From: Spirosoma spitsbergense DSM 19989
GTDB lineage: Bacteria > Bacteroidota > Bacteroidia > Cytophagales > Spirosomataceae
Direction of reading: 5' to 3'
NCBI RefSeq assembly: GCF_000374085.1
Contig: NZ_KB893387.1
Location: 92,909 to 156,908 of the forward strand
Length of the DNA: 64,000 nucleotides
In this document: positions 26,618 through 35,871 of the stretch, one piece after another
Layout: the number at the start of each line of letters is the position of its first letter
Numbering within the stretch: position 1 is the first letter of the stretch
The notes under the pieces: model-generated
Database searches by the model: none
Told to the model about the DNA's origin: nothing
Seen by the model: only the letters and a program-made list of their open reading frames with translations
Translations under genes and position numbers: made by a program

Positions 26618-26651
26618 ATCCCCCGCAAAAATAGCATTTTTTGTGGGGGAT
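26618..26651 (-). terminator. Hairpin between purS and fabH
   Basis: ATCCCCCGCAAAAA (26618-26631) pairs with TTTTTGTGGGGGAT (26638-26651), one G-T pair, 6-nt loop. Read leftward it follows purS and is succeeded by TTTATT, so it can terminate purS; it ends only 14 nt from the fabH start and so also lies in the fabH leader. Confidence 0.6.
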
Positions 26652-26712
26652 GTTCTCCTGATTGATTCATTTGTACAACTGATGTCGGAAAAAGACAATC
26701 GCGGCACCGCTA

Positions 26713-26964
26713 TCAGGCGGGGTGTAGTTCAAAGGAATATTCTTCCATGATAAGATTGGCCAGGAGCTGTTTGCAGGCTTCGTCAACGGTTTGACGGGCT
26801 TTCTCTTCGGTATCTGCTTCCACGTTGAGCCGGATGTGCTTGCCGATACGAACATTATCGATAGTGTCCATATGGAGATTATGAAGCCCTAATTTGACCG
26901 CCTTTCCCTGAGGATCCAGAATTTCAGAACGGGTCATGATGTTAATTTCAGCGATGTATGTCAT
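26713..26964 (-). CDS. purS: Phosphoribosylformylglycinamidine synthase subunit PurS
   Basis: 83 residues, the normal PurS length. Opening YIAEINIMTRSEILDPQGKA, then LGLHNLHMDTIDNVRIGKHI and CKQLLANLIMEEYSFEL are the conserved segments. PurS is the small dimeric subunit that bridges PurQ and PurL in the three-subunit FGAM synthase (purine biosynthesis, step four). purQ and purL are not in the window, so the genes are scattered as in many Bacteroidota. Confidence 0.92.
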   Translation of the reverse strand: MTYIAEINIMTRSEILDPQGKAVKLGLHNLHMDTIDNVRIGKHIRLNVEADTEEKARQTVDEACKQLLANLIMEEYSFELHPA

Positions 26965-26972
26965 TTTTTAAT

Positions 26973-27059
26973 GAGTGAAAGTGTGAAAGAGCGAAAGAGC
27001 GGCTGACGCGAGCAATCTGTATGCTTCAGCCGCTCTTTCGCTCTTTCACACTTTCACTC
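26973..27059. repeat. Word-type inverted repeat A with GGCTGACGCG apex
   Basis: Perfect 34-bp inverted repeat (26973-27006 and 27026-27059) with a 19-nt loop. The arm is an 8-nt periodic word, AGTGAAAG TGTGAAAG AGCGAAAG AGCG, then GGCTGA. The apex from GGCTGACGCG to TCAGCC spans 27001-27031 (31 nt), the same length as apices at 37078 and 38179. The right arm is the last 34 bases of pssA: it encodes its C-terminal residues and its TGA stop. Confidence 0.85.
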
Positions 27060-27718
27060 TTTGAAATTAGTGAAACGAGGATGTACAATAAAATAATGAG
27101 CGGGATGGCCGCAAACTGCAAAAATAACAGGAGTAAGACGGAAGCAATCAGAAAACTGTATGTAACGCGGTTTGCGGCCCAGCCGAAGGATTTAAATTTA
27201 AGGGCAAATAGCGGTAAATCCATCACCATCATAAACGAAAACGCAATCAGCATACCCCAGGCAATGTCGTTTTGCCAGATCGCGTTGTACTGCGGCTGAT
27301 ACCGCTCCATAAGGGGAAGGGCTGCAATCAGCATGGTGTTGGCAGGCGTGGGTAAGCCAATGAACTGGTCGCTCTGGCGGGTGTCGATGTTGAATCGGGC
27401 GAGTCGCAGGGCGGATAAAACCGCGATCAAAAAAGCCCCGTACGAGATTGGTCCCAACCCCTGAAACCAGCCGTATTGAAAAACAATGGTAGCGGGCAAT
27501 ACGCCGAACGTGACGACATCGGCCAGCGAATCGAGTTCTTTTCCGAATGGACCGGCAACGTTGACCAGGCGGGCCACGAAGCCATCACCAAAGTCCAGTA
27601 TCAGGGCCAGCCCGACTAGCCAGGCAGCCGTGTCAAGATGCCCGCGCAGCGTCATTACGATGCCAATGCACCCGCACAACAGGTTGCCGCAGGTCATGGC
27701 GTTAGGGATATGCTTCAA
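27026..27718 (-). CDS. pssA: CDP-diacylglycerol-serine O-phosphatidyltransferase
   Basis: 230 residues, polytopic membrane protein. The CDP-alcohol phosphotransferase signature is clear: DFGDGFVARLVNVAGPFGKE followed by LDSLAD (DG..AR, then G, then D...D). It makes phosphatidylserine from CDP-diacylglycerol and serine, the first step to phosphatidylethanolamine. About six hydrophobic segments. Its last ten or so residues (SKSESVKERKSG) and the TGA stop are encoded by the arm of inverted repeat A, so the tail is repeat-derived rather than family sequence. Confidence 0.92.
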   Translation of the reverse strand: MKHIPNAMTCGNLLCGCIGIVMTLRGHLDTAAWLVGLALILDFGDGFVARLVNVAGPFGKELDSLADVVTFGVLPATIVFQYGWFQGLGPISYGAFLIAVLSALRLARFNIDTRQSDQFIGLPTPANTMLIAALPLMERYQPQYNAIWQNDIAWGMLIAFSFMMVMDLPLFALKFKSFGWAANRVTYSFLIASVLLLLFLQFAAIPLIILLYILVSLISKSESVKERKSG

Positions 27719-27753
27719 ATCTTAGTTATAAATGTTGACCGAGTCGCCGGTGC

Positions 27754-27819
27754 GATGATGAAGTATGAATGAGACCGGCACCAGACAAAAGAAAGCTAAC
27801 ATCATTCATAATTCATCAT
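27754..27819. repeat. Word-type inverted repeat H
   Basis: ATGATGAAGTATGAATGA (27755-27772) pairs with TCATTCATAATTCATCAT (27802-27819), 17 of 18 positions. It is built from the word ATGAT/ATGAA, abuts the stop of the MBL-fold gene (27820) and lies upstream of pssA. Confidence 0.65.
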
Positions 27820-28461
27820 TTATAATTCCTGAAGGTACGGGTTTGTTTTTTTCTCCTTCCCAATGGTTGTGGGTTCCATGTGTCCAGGATAAACAACGTA
27901 ATCATCAGGCAGGGTAAAAAACTGGGTCTTTATACTATTTAGCAGGGCCTCGTGGCTACAAAAAGGAAAATCGGTTCGCCCAACGCTCCCGTTGAACAGC
28001 ACATCACCCCCAATTACGTAGCGATCGGCATGATTGACAAACGCTACATGACCTGGTGCGTGGCCCGGTACAAAGATGACATCTAAAACGGTATTGCCGA
28101 AGCGAATTGGCTCGCCTGCTACCAGGGGTTCGTCAATGTCAGATGGTTCGTATCCGCGTAAACCATATAGGGCGCAGCGCGCAGGTACATCGTCGTATAT
28201 GACGTTATCCAACGGGTGGAGATAGGCTTTAACCCCGAATTTTCGCTTTACGTAGGCTACACCAAAGACATGATCGAGGTGAGCGTGGGTGAGCAGCAGG
28301 TACTTAACGCTGAGTTTATGATCAGTAATGAATTCGCTCAAAGCCTCTTTTTCGGCCTGATCATAACAGCCGGGATCGATAATGACCGCTTCGCCCGTAG
28401 TGTCATCGGCAACGACGTACGTGTTTTCCTGAAAGGGCGAGAACGTGAACGATTTAATCAT
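27820..28461 (-). CDS. MBL-fold hydrolase, glyoxalase II-like
   Basis: 213 residues. The metal-binding set is complete: THAHLDH (about 58-64), GHAPGH, GGDVLFNGSVGRTD and the final YPGHMEPTT. IIDPG near the start and SVGRTDFPFCS match the GloB-like subgroup (YcbL type), which hydrolyses S-lactoylglutathione or related thioesters with two metal ions. It starts with FSPFQENTYVV, usual for the family. The substrate is not certain, since many members are not true glyoxalase II. It is codirectional with, and 23 nt from, the RsmI-like gene. Confidence 0.88.
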   Translation of the reverse strand: MIKSFTFSPFQENTYVVADDTTGEAVIIDPGCYDQAEKEALSEFITDHKLSVKYLLLTHAHLDHVFGVAYVKRKFGVKAYLHPLDNVIYDDVPARCALYGLRGYEPSDIDEPLVAGEPIRFGNTVLDVIFVPGHAPGHVAFVNHADRYVIGGDVLFNGSVGRTDFPFCSHEALLNSIKTQFFTLPDDYVVYPGHMEPTTIGKEKKTNPYLQEL

Positions 28462-28484
28462 AGATGGATTCTACTACTTTTTCA

Positions 28485-29186
28485 CTACAAAAGTAGAAAT
28501 ACCGTTGGTTTTTTGCGCAAATCGGGGATGGCCGATTTCCATTCCTTGATGGTTAGGGTGCGGACAAACGCATCGGGCGCGGTTACGTTGCACGCTACAC
28601 ACAAGCGGGTATTCGCCTGGCAATTGGCTAGTACATCCGCAAAGAGCGCATCATTCCGGTAGGGGGTTTCCATGAAAATCTGCGTCTGAATACGTTGCTG
28701 TGCCTCCTTCTCCAGGTTACGTATGGCGCGGGCGCGGTCCTGCCGTTCGATGGGCAGGTAGCCGTGAAAAACAAACGATTGCCCACTCATACCCGATGCC
28801 ATCAGGGCCAGTAAAATGGACGATGGCCCCACCAGTGGTTCTACCCGCCAACCCAGCGAATGCGCCATGCCCACCACCACGGCACCCGGATCAGCCACGC
28901 CGGGGCAACCTGCTTCAGACAGCACGCCCGCGTTTTTTTTTCGCTCCATCGTGGCCTGAATCTGTCGGCGTGTGTCGGCGGGGGGGGTATCCTTGTCGAG
29001 GTTGAAAAACGTGGTTTCATCGATGACCCGGCTCGTTTTCAGGCCCGTGATAAACCGCCGGGCCGACCGTACATTTTCAACGAAATAGGTATCCGTTTTT
29101 TCGATAACGTCCCGAATGGCCGGGGGTAACACCAGCGAAGCGGTATCGTCGGCAAGCAGGGTTGGTATGAGGTAGAGTGTAGGCAT
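28485..29186 (-). CDS. SAM-dependent methyltransferase, RsmI-like (tetrapyrrole methylase fold)
   Basis: 233 residues from the ATG at 29186 (MPTLYLIPTLLADD); a frame 13 codons longer is repeat-derived. FVENVRSARRFI, GVLSEAGCPGVADPGAVVV, VGPSSILLALMASGM and FHGYLP are the conserved blocks of RsmI and its relatives, which methylate 16S rRNA C1402. This shorter version, with IERQDR and ETPYRN, is the form common in Bacteroidota beside a standard RsmI, so it may be a paralog with a different target. Confidence 0.82.
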   Translation of the reverse strand: MPTLYLIPTLLADDTASLVLPPAIRDVIEKTDTYFVENVRSARRFITGLKTSRVIDETTFFNLDKDTPPADTRRQIQATMERKKNAGVLSEAGCPGVADPGAVVVGMAHSLGWRVEPLVGPSSILLALMASGMSGQSFVFHGYLPIERQDRARAIRNLEKEAQQRIQTQIFMETPYRNDALFADVLANCQANTRLCVACNVTAPDAFVRTLTIKEWKSAIPDLRKKPTVFLLL

Positions 29187-29234
29187 ATTTTTTTGTAGGC
29201 AGAGATGCAAAGAAAACCTCAGCATTCTTTTCTG

Positions 29235-30017
29235 TTATTCTTGCGTCTGTGCGGTTAAAAAGGACACCAGTATCGTCACAAACTCGGCTGGTTTCTCGGC
29301 CTGTATCCAGTGCCCGGCCCCCTGAATAGTTTCGATTTGAACGGTGGAGAAAATTTGCCTGATACCCGGTATGTCTTCATCCAGGATGTAGGGCGATTCG
29401 CTGCCCCGGATGAACAATGTTGGCTCGGGCACGATTTGGGGGTTTGTCAGTTCTCCGCCTACGCCGTGTAGCTCGCGCTCGATAACGGGCAGGTTCAGGC
29501 GCCAGGCAAAATGGCCATCTTCACTTCGGTACAGGTTCTTGAGTAAAAACTGCCGTACCGTCAGGGAGGGTTCGTAGGCCGAGAGAGCCGCATCGGCATC
29601 GCCCCGACTTTTGATGGTTGCCAGGTCAATCGACTTCAGTCCCCGGACAAGTTCGGCATGATGAACCGGGTAAAACTTGGGGGCAATATCGACCACAACC
29701 AGTTTGGCAAACGTGCCCGGATAGGTCATCGCGTACTGCATCACCGTTTTTCCACCCATCGAGTGACCAACCAGCACCGGTTTTTCCAGGTTGTGTTCAA
29801 CCAGGAACTCGCGCAGGTCGGCAGCCATACTCGGGTAATCCTGATCATCGCCCCGTGGTGACTGTCCGTGATTTCGCTGATCAACCGCGAAGATGCGGTA
29901 TCCCTGAGCCGCGATGGTTTTGCTGATGGTTAGCCAGTTGTCCGAAGAACCAAAAATGCCATGAAGAATGACAAGGACCGGACCGGTCTCCCCAATTTCT
30001 CTAAAATAAAGTTTCAT
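29235..30017 (-). CDS. Alpha/beta hydrolase, YbfF-like esterase
   Basis: 260 residues from the ATG at 30017, since the 16 residues before it come from inverted repeat G. The fold is complete: LHGIFGSSDNW oxyanion loop, VDQRNHGQSP, nucleophile elbow VGHSMGGKT (Ser near 96), acid residue in the TLFIRG-SPYI region, and catalytic His in GAGHWIQAEKP. Cytoplasmic, no signal. The family includes acyl-CoA and short-chain esterases; the substrate is unknown. It sits 108 nt downstream of selD on the same strand. Confidence 0.85.
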   Translation of the reverse strand: MKLYFREIGETGPVLVILHGIFGSSDNWLTISKTIAAQGYRIFAVDQRNHGQSPRGDDQDYPSMAADLREFLVEHNLEKPVLVGHSMGGKTVMQYAMTYPGTFAKLVVVDIAPKFYPVHHAELVRGLKSIDLATIKSRGDADAALSAYEPSLTVRQFLLKNLYRSEDGHFAWRLNLPVIERELHGVGGELTNPQIVPEPTLFIRGSESPYILDEDIPGIRQIFSTVQIETIQGAGHWIQAEKPAEFVTILVSFLTAQTQE

Positions 30018-30030
30018 CGTAAAGGTTTCA

Positions 30031-30117
30031 TCGCAAAGACGCGATGGTGAGCGCAAAGAACGCAACAGCTACACGAAAAAACACGGTGTTCTTTGCGAAT
30101 CCTTCGCGTCTTTGTGG
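30031..30117. repeat. Word-type inverted repeat G
   Basis: TCGCAAAGACGCGATGGTGA and onward (30031-30063) pairs imperfectly with 30085-30117 (CTTTGCGAATCCTTCGCGTC in its centre). The word is CGCAAAGA(A/C). A similar but weaker pairing lies at 29196-29250 (GCAGAGATGCAAAGAAAA with CTTGCGTCTGTGC), so the same word appears on both sides of the alpha/beta hydrolase gene. Confidence 0.65.
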
Positions 30118-30125
30118 TGAATGAC

Positions 30126-31178
30126 TTATTGTACATACACGGCTTTTTCCCGTTTCTCGACCAACTCGCCAAACGAGTGTAGGGTCATGCCGTTTTCGGT
30201 AGCTACCCGTTCAAATTCTTCGGTGTCTCTGGGTTCAACGGCAATGAGCAGGCCACCCGACGTTTGCGGGTCGGCGAGTATGTATTTTTGCTGTTCGTTA
30301 AGTTCACTGATTTTATGGCCGTAACTGTCCCAGTTGCGGACGGTGCCGCCCGGAAAACTTTTCTGAGCCAGATACTCATCAATCATAGGTAGTTTGGGTA
30401 CAGCCTCAAAATCAACGATGGCACTGAGCCCTGACCCTTCGGCCATTTCGACCAGATGGCCAAGCAAACCAAAGCCCGTTACATCGGTCAGGGCTCTCAC
30501 GTAGGGCAACTTGCCCAGGGTAGCGCCAAACCTATTGAGTTGGGCCATCTGAGCGGGTGCTACATCGGCGTGTTCGGGTTTGAGAATCCCTTTTTTCTGA
30601 GCAGTTGTCAGAATGCCCACACCCAGGGGTTTGGTCAGGTATAGTTTACAGCCCTCTGTAGCGGTGTTGTTCTGTTTGAGGTGGTCGATGCGTACTTTGC
30701 CCGTTACGGCCAGACCAAAAATGGGTTCTACCGTATCGATGCTGTGACCACCCGCCAACGGAATGCCTGCTTCCCGACAGATGGAACGCGCACCTTCCAT
30801 CACCTGACCAGCCACTTCGGGCGGCAACTTATCCACGGGCCAGCCCAGAATTGCGATAGCCATAATGGGTTCTCCCCCCATAGCATACACGTCGCTGATG
30901 GCGTTGGCGGAGGCAATACGGCCAAAATCGAAGGCATCATCCACGATGGGCATAAAAAAATCGGTGGTACTGATAATGGCTTCACCATTGCCCAGGTCGA
31001 GCACCGCTGCATCATCGCGGGAGTCGTTACCAACCAGTAAGCTATTATAATGGGGTTGAGCAGCGGTGTCGTTGCTGTGCAGAATCTGGTCCAGTATTTT
31101 CGGCGAAATCTTACAGCCGCAGCCTGCGCCGTGGCTGTACTGAGTGAGTTTAAAGGAAACGGTTTCAGTTGATGTCAT
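30126..31178 (-). CDS. selD: Selenide, water dikinase
   Basis: 350 residues with the SelD N-terminus [19 protein letters not shown]: Cys20 and Lys23 correspond to the catalytic Cys17 and Lys20 of Escherichia coli SelD, so this is the Cys form, not a selenoprotein. DDAAVLDLG and [11 protein letters not shown] (phosphate and metal-binding Asp) and [13 protein letters not shown] are conserved. It makes selenophosphate from selenide and ATP for selenocysteine or 2-selenouridine tRNA. No SelA, SelB or SelU gene is in the window, so which route it feeds cannot be said. Confidence 0.93.
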   Translation of the reverse strand: MTSTETVSFKLTQYSHGAGCGCKISPKILDQILHSNDTAAQPHYNSLLVGNDSRDDAAVLDLGNGEAIISTTDFFMPIVDDAFDFGRIASANAISDVYAMGGEPIMAIAILGWPVDKLPPEVAGQVMEGARSICREAGIPLAGGHSIDTVEPIFGLAVTGKVRIDHLKQNNTATEGCKLYLTKPLGVGILTTAQKKGILKPEHADVAPAQMAQLNRFGATLGKLPYVRALTDVTGFGLLGHLVEMAEGSGLSAIVDFEAVPKLPMIDEYLAQKSFPGGTVRNWDSYGHKISELNEQQKYILADPQTSGGLLIAVEPRDTEEFERVATENGMTLHSFGELVEKREKAVYVQ

Positions 31179-31504
31179 AACAGGATAAAACTAAGAGTGA
31201 AAAAGAAAAATGGATGGTCTTTTTCCTTAATAAGTACACTTGCAAAAGATTAATGGTTCTTTAATGGATAGCGGTTATCTACGTGATACTGTGTTGTTAA
31301 TAATTTGGTAATACGCACTAGCAGGCAGTAATACAGTCGAAATAAAACTATTCTAAGGTAAATTTTTAATAATCAGTGTAAAGTGGTACTTTTTTGGGAT
31401 ATTTGCTTTTACACCATCAAAAAAAAAGAGCATCTTTGCATCTAAATGGGCAACCTGGCGGATAAGCCCTGCCCCATCGAACTACTAACAAAACAAACAC
31501 TTCT
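31179..31504. other. Divergent promoter region of selD and TonB-dependent receptor
   Basis: No gene. CATCTTTG at 31431-31438 is one base off the TAnnTTTG -7 element and is placed 67 nt before the receptor start, but the nearest TTTG upstream is 25 nt away, longer than usual, so the promoter call is weak. A-rich at 31420-31428. Confidence 0.35.
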
Positions 31505-34500
31505 ATGTCTAAAAAACTACTGCAATTTCGGGTGGCTTTGGTGCTGGTCGGCAGTATGCTATTGGCTTTGCTCAGTGGGAGCGGGGCACTAGCTCAGGTA
31601 ACTTCATCTGCGATTAACGGGTTCGTGACCGACACGAAGGGGGAAGCGTTGCCTGGTGCCACCGTGGTAGCTATTCACACGCCATCTGGTACTCGATACG
31701 GTGCTGTGACCAACACGGCGGGTGTCTATAACATGCCCAACGTTCGGGTTGGTGGACCATATACCATCACGGTATCGTACGTTGGTTTCAAAGAAAAGAT
31801 TCAGGAGAACGTCTTTGCTGCTTTGGGCACTACGGCCAATAATAACTTCAAACTCGATGAAGAAGGTACGAACCTGAACGAAGTAGTTATATCAGGAAAC
31901 CGGAGCGATATTTTTAGTTCTGACCGCACAGGCGCGGCTTCTTCGTTCAACCGGGAAGCCATCAACACCATTCCGACCATTGGTCGTACACTAACCGATA
32001 TCACCAAATACAACCCCTACGGTAATGGACAGTCATTCGCTGGTCAGGACCCGCGTTTCAATAACTTCACCATCGATGGTGCGGTATTTAACAATGGCTT
32101 TGGTTTGGGCGGCTCGGCATTAGCTGGTGGCCGTACGGGTACAACGGCGGTTTCTATTGATGCGCTGGATCAAATTCAGGTGAACGTGGCTCCGTTCGAT
32201 ATTCGGCAGTCGGGTTTCACCGGTGCTGGAATTAACGCTGTAACCCGGTCAGGGACCAACGATTTCTCGGGATCGGTTTATCACCTTTTCCGGAACACGG
32301 GTCTGGTGGGTAAAACAGCGAATGGCAATTCGATAGGTACGGTTAACGTGGATGAAAAAACCTACGGTTTCCGGTTAGGTGGCCCAATCATCAAAAATAA
32401 ACTGTTCTTCTTCATCAACGGCGAACAGTTTACCAGTAGCAACCCGGCTTTGAGTTTCGTAGCCAAACAGGATGGTGCTGCGGGTAACGTTTCGAACGTG
32501 TTATACTCCGACCTGGTTGATCTGAAAAGCTTCATGCAAACAAACTTCGGTTTAGACCTGGGGGCCATTGATAATTATAATAACGAAGTGAAGAGCACCA
32601 AAGGGCTGATTCGTATTGATTATAACATCAATGACAACAACAAACTGTCGGTTCGGTATTCGCACCACAATTCATCGTCGGGTCAGGTAATCAGCAACAG
32701 TAACAGTAGCAATACGGCTGGTAACGGTAACCGGAACGTTTTCCCGAACTCGCTGTCACCACAGAATACGGGTTATATTATTGCTGACAACACTCGTTCT
32801 CTATCAGTCGAACTGACTTCGAGCTTCAACAGCAAGTTTTCCAACAACCTGATTGGTACCTATAATAAGCAAATTGAAGACCGGACGTACCGGACGCAGT
32901 TGTTCCCAACTATCGATATTGCACCGGGTGGAACTACGTACACATCTGTTGGATTCGACCCCTTTACGCCTAATAACAAACTGAACTATTCGACGTTCAA
33001 CATCACGGATAACCTCAGCTATTTTGCCGGCAAGCATACCCTGACGGCGGGCGTTGTTTTTGAGAAGTACACGTCGAATAACGTGTTTTTCCCCTCCTCA
33101 AACGGTGCATATGTATACAACTCCATTGCGGATTTCAAAACGGCTGCTTTAGCGTCGATTAGTAATCCTACGGCTATTTCGTCGCCCGTTACGGTGGCTA
33201 GATATAACCTGCGCTACTCGCTTTTGCCTGGTGGTGCTGAGCCCCTCCAGCAATTGAAGCGTAACCTTTACAGTGCTTATGTGCAGGACGAGTACTTAGC
33301 CAGCCCAAACCTGAAACTGACGCTTGGTTTGCGCGGTGATCTGTTTGATTACGACAATAGTACTGCTTCGTCTTTCAACAACCCGGTTGTAGCAGGTCTG
33401 ACGTTCAACGATGAAAACGGCAACCCCTACAAAATTACGACGGGTGCCTTCCCGAAGCCAAAACTGCTCCTGTCGCCCCGTTTTGGATTTAACTTCGACG
33501 TGAAAGGTGATAAGACAACCCAGATTCGCGGTGGTACGGGTATTTTTGTATCGCGTATTCCTGAAGTGTTAATTTCTAACCAGTTGGGTAACAATGGTGT
33601 AAACACTATATTGACTACTGTAACCAGCACAACAGCTATCCCATTCAGAACTGATCCGAGCCTGTTACCGGCTTCTGTTCGGCTGGATCCGACGACGGTT
33701 AATGTCAATACCCTGCCTCCATACACGATCAATGCATCAGACCCTGACCTGAAGTATCCGCAAATCTGGAAGACAAACATTGCGGTTGATCAACGCTTGC
33801 CCTTTGGTTTGATTGCAACGGTAGAGTTTATCTACAACAAGAACATTCAGGCCCTGCGTTATATCGACGCGAACCTGAAAGCGCCTACCAAAACACTGAG
33901 CGGTCCTGATACACGATCCCTGTTCCCTGCGTTTGGTGTTGTAAGTAGTGGTTCTGGTGCTGCTAATACAGTCAATCAGGCTCGTTATATTAACCCTGGA
34001 ATAGCTAACGCATTCGTGCTGAAAAATACCAACAAGGGTGATTCGTACATTGTTACGTTCAAACTGGAGAAGCCCGTTACCCGGGGTTTTGGTGGTACAG
34101 TTGCCTATACCTACGGACAAGCCCGCGACCTGGCTTTTGTGGGTAGTACGGTTCAGGCCAACGTACCGACTACGGTTGGTCAGAATTACCTGAATACGTC
34201 GTTTGCGGATAATGACCTGCGTCACCGTATTAACGGCTATGTTAACTATCGTCTGAACTACGGTGGTGAGTTTGGTGGCTCTACAGCCTTTACGCTGGGT
34301 GGTACTTATGCCAGTGGAGGCAAAATTTCGTACACCTATAACCAGGATATCAACTCTGACGGACAAACCCAGAACGACCTAATGTATGTACCCAGAAGCG
34401 CGTCTGAACTAACGTTTAGTCCGCTTGTTGTAGGGACAGGGGCAACGGCCGTAACGTACTCCCCAGAGCAACAGCAGGCCGCTTTCGATGCGTACATTAA

Positions 34501-34891
34501 TGGTAACGAATACCTGAGCACCCGCCGGGGGCAGTACGCTGAGCGCAATGGCGGTGCCTACCCATGGCTGGCCCGTTTCGACTTTACAGCCATTCAGGAG
34601 TTTTATATAAAGGTTGGTGGCAAACGCAACACGCTTCAGTTCCGGGTTGATATTTTGAACGTGGGTAACCTGCTTAACGATAAGTGGGGTGTAGGTAATC
34701 TGCAAACGACGTTTAATCCGCTGGCCGTAGCGAGTGTAAACACGACGACGGGCATACCAAGCTACCGGTTGGCTACGCAGAACATCGGCGGTCAGACGGT
34801 TCTGCTCAAAGACTCGTTCGTGAAAAGTGCCTCGCTTAACAATGGTGACGTATATCAGGCCCAGATCGGTCTGCGTTACATCTTCAACTAA
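31505..34891 (+). CDS. TonB-dependent receptor, Oar-like, with carboxypeptidase-regulatory N-domain
   Basis: 1128 residues. A signal peptide ([22 protein letters not shown]) is followed by a CarboxypepD_reg-like beta-sandwich ([20 protein letters not shown] to FKLDEEG, about 33-120), a plug ([12 protein letters not shown]...[13 protein letters not shown]...[20 protein letters not shown]) and a large outer-membrane barrel ending in LRYIFN with a terminal aromatic. The [14 protein letters not shown] segment and the [18 protein letters not shown] phrase are those of the Oar/OmpA-related group rather than SusC. Substrate unknown; no SusD or siderophore genes adjoin. Single gene with a strong terminator. 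Confidence 0.88.
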   Translation: MSKKLLQFRVALVLVGSMLLALLSGSGALAQVTSSAINGFVTDTKGEALPGATVVAIHTPSGTRYGAVTNTAGVYNMPNVRVGGPYTITVSYVGFKEKIQENVFAALGTTANNNFKLDEEGTNLNEVVISGNRSDIFSSDRTGAASSFNREAINTIPTIGRTLTDITKYNPYGNGQSFAGQDPRFNNFTIDGAVFNNGFGLGGSALAGGRTGTTAVSIDALDQIQVNVAPFDIRQSGFTGAGINAVTRSGTNDFSGSVYHLFRNTGLVGKTANGNSIGTVNVDEKTYGFRLGGPIIKNKLFFFINGEQFTSSNPALSFVAKQDGAAGNVSNVLYSDLVDLKSFMQTNFGLDLGAIDNYNNEVKSTKGLIRIDYNINDNNKLSVRYSHHNSSSGQVISNSNSSNTAGNGNRNVFPNSLSPQNTGYIIADNTRSLSVELTSSFNSKFSNNLIGTYNKQIEDRTYRTQLFPTIDIAPGGTTYTSVGFDPFTPNNKLNYSTFNITDNLSYFAGKHTLTAGVVFEKYTSNNVFFPSSNGAYVYNSIADFKTAALASISNPTAISSPVTVARYNLRYSLLPGGAEPLQQLKRNLYSAYVQDEYLASPNLKLTLGLRGDLFDYDNSTASSFNNPVVAGLTFNDENGNPYKITTGAFPKPKLLLSPRFGFNFDVKGDKTTQIRGGTGIFVSRIPEVLISNQLGNNGVNTILTTVTSTTAIPFRTDPSLLPASVRLDPTTVNVNTLPPYTINASDPDLKYPQIWKTNIAVDQRLPFGLIATVEFIYNKNIQALRYIDANLKAPTKTLSGPDTRSLFPAFGVVSSGSGAANTVNQARYINPGIANAFVLKNTNKGDSYIVTFKLEKPVTRGFGGTVAYTYGQARDLAFVGSTVQANVPTTVGQNYLNTSFADNDLRHRINGYVNYRLNYGGEFGGSTAFTLGGTYASGGKISYTYNQDINSDGQTQNDLMYVPRSASELTFSPLVVGTGATAVTYSPEQQQAAFDAYINGNEYLSTRRGQYAERNGGAYPWLARFDFTAIQEFYIKVGGKRNTLQFRVDILNVGNLLNDKWGVGNLQTTFNPLAVASVNTTTGIPSYRLATQNIGGQTVLLKDSFVKSASLNNGDVYQAQIGLRYIFN

Positions 34892-34912
34892 GAACGGTTA
34901 CTTTAATTGACC

Positions 34913-34950
34913 AAAAATCCCCCGCACGAACAACGTGACGGGGGATTTTT
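34913..34950 (+). terminator. Rho-independent terminator of TonB-receptor gene
   Basis: AAAAATCCCCCG (34913-34924) pairs with CGGGGGATTTTT (34939-34950), loop extended by CACG/CGTG pairing, T run at the end. It lies 22 nt past the stop. Confidence 0.8.
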
Positions 34951-34969
34951 ATTGATACCGCTGGATACA

Positions 34970-35836
34970 ATGAAAACTGGTATTTCTATTTTGTTTAGTG
35001 TTCTCTTATCGGGTCCGGTATTGGCGCAGTCGGTCAATCGGTTTCAGGATAGTCAGGCGATTGACGTTTTGCTGCAATACCAGCCGGGCCGTCAGAAACC
35101 GCTTATTCTGGCTCATCGGGGAGGGCCTGGTTTGGTGGATACGGAGAATTCAATCGTCACGTTTACCCAGACTGCGAGCGCCCTTCCAGATGTTATTATC
35201 GAAATGGATGTGCGGATGACTCTCGATAGTGGCTTTGTTTTACTTCATGATGCTACGCTGGATCGGGAGTCGAATGCTACAGGGGCGGTGGCGGAACAAA
35301 CCCTGGTTGACTTGAAGAACGTTAAACTCAAAACGCTCTCCGGCGAACGGACAAATCAAACGATAACGACCTTTACCGAGGTGCTGAACTGGAATAAAAA
35401 CAGCTATCTGTTAGCACTGGATGTCAAGCCGGGAACAGACCCCCTACGGGTGATGCAGGAAGTGGAAATGCATCAGGCCGTGCATTCCGTATTTATTATC
35501 TGTTACTCATTCGCCGAAGCGCAGCGTGTACGTGACCAGTATCCGACGGTATGGTTAGCGGTTGGAGTGAACAGCATGGCTGATCTGGACCGATTAGAAA
35601 CGAATTCACTGGCATCGGGCCATTTGATCGCTCTGACCCCGCAGCAGCTTCAACCAGCATCGTACTATGAACGTTTACACAAACTTGGAGTTCTGTGCGC
35701 TGTGGGCACGTACGGCACTGGCCAGTTAGATGAAAAGCCAATAAAAGAGGCTGCTATTGGCTATCGGGACGTATTTAGCCGAGGGGGAGACGTACTAACC
35801 ACCGACCGGCCACTTGAGGTATCGGTGTTGTTCTGA
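34970..35836 (+). CDS. Exported glycerophosphodiester phosphodiesterase
   Basis: 288 residues from the ATG at 34970, which opens a clean signal peptide (MKTGISILFSVLLSGPVLAQ); a start at 34907 would put the terminator hairpin inside the gene. The GDPD TIM-barrel signature is complete: LAHRGGPGLVDTENSIVTF (catalytic His), EMDVRMTLDSGFVLLHD (metal Glu/Asp and second His) and LALDVKPG. It hydrolyses glycerophosphodiesters from lipid turnover to glycerol 3-phosphate and an alcohol, probably in the periplasm. The C-terminus keeps DVLTTDRPLE. Convergent with the patatin gene. Confidence 0.88.
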   Translation: MKTGISILFSVLLSGPVLAQSVNRFQDSQAIDVLLQYQPGRQKPLILAHRGGPGLVDTENSIVTFTQTASALPDVIIEMDVRMTLDSGFVLLHDATLDRESNATGAVAEQTLVDLKNVKLKTLSGERTNQTITTFTEVLNWNKNSYLLALDVKPGTDPLRVMQEVEMHQAVHSVFIICYSFAEAQRVRDQYPTVWLAVGVNSMADLDRLETNSLASGHLIALTPQQLQPASYYERLHKLGVLCAVGTYGTGQLDEKPIKEAAIGYRDVFSRGGDVLTTDRPLEVSVLF

Positions 35837-35871
35837 TGGTTAGGCCACTCTTAAGGTTACGGGTGGCGTCA

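Noticed and set aside
30018-30065. Upstream start for the alpha/beta hydrolase
   Set aside because: The extra residues are encoded by repeat G; the ATG at 30017 directly precedes the fold.
30126-31178. Selenocysteine-containing SelD
   Set aside because: The catalytic position is a normal Cys codon and no in-frame TGA is read through.
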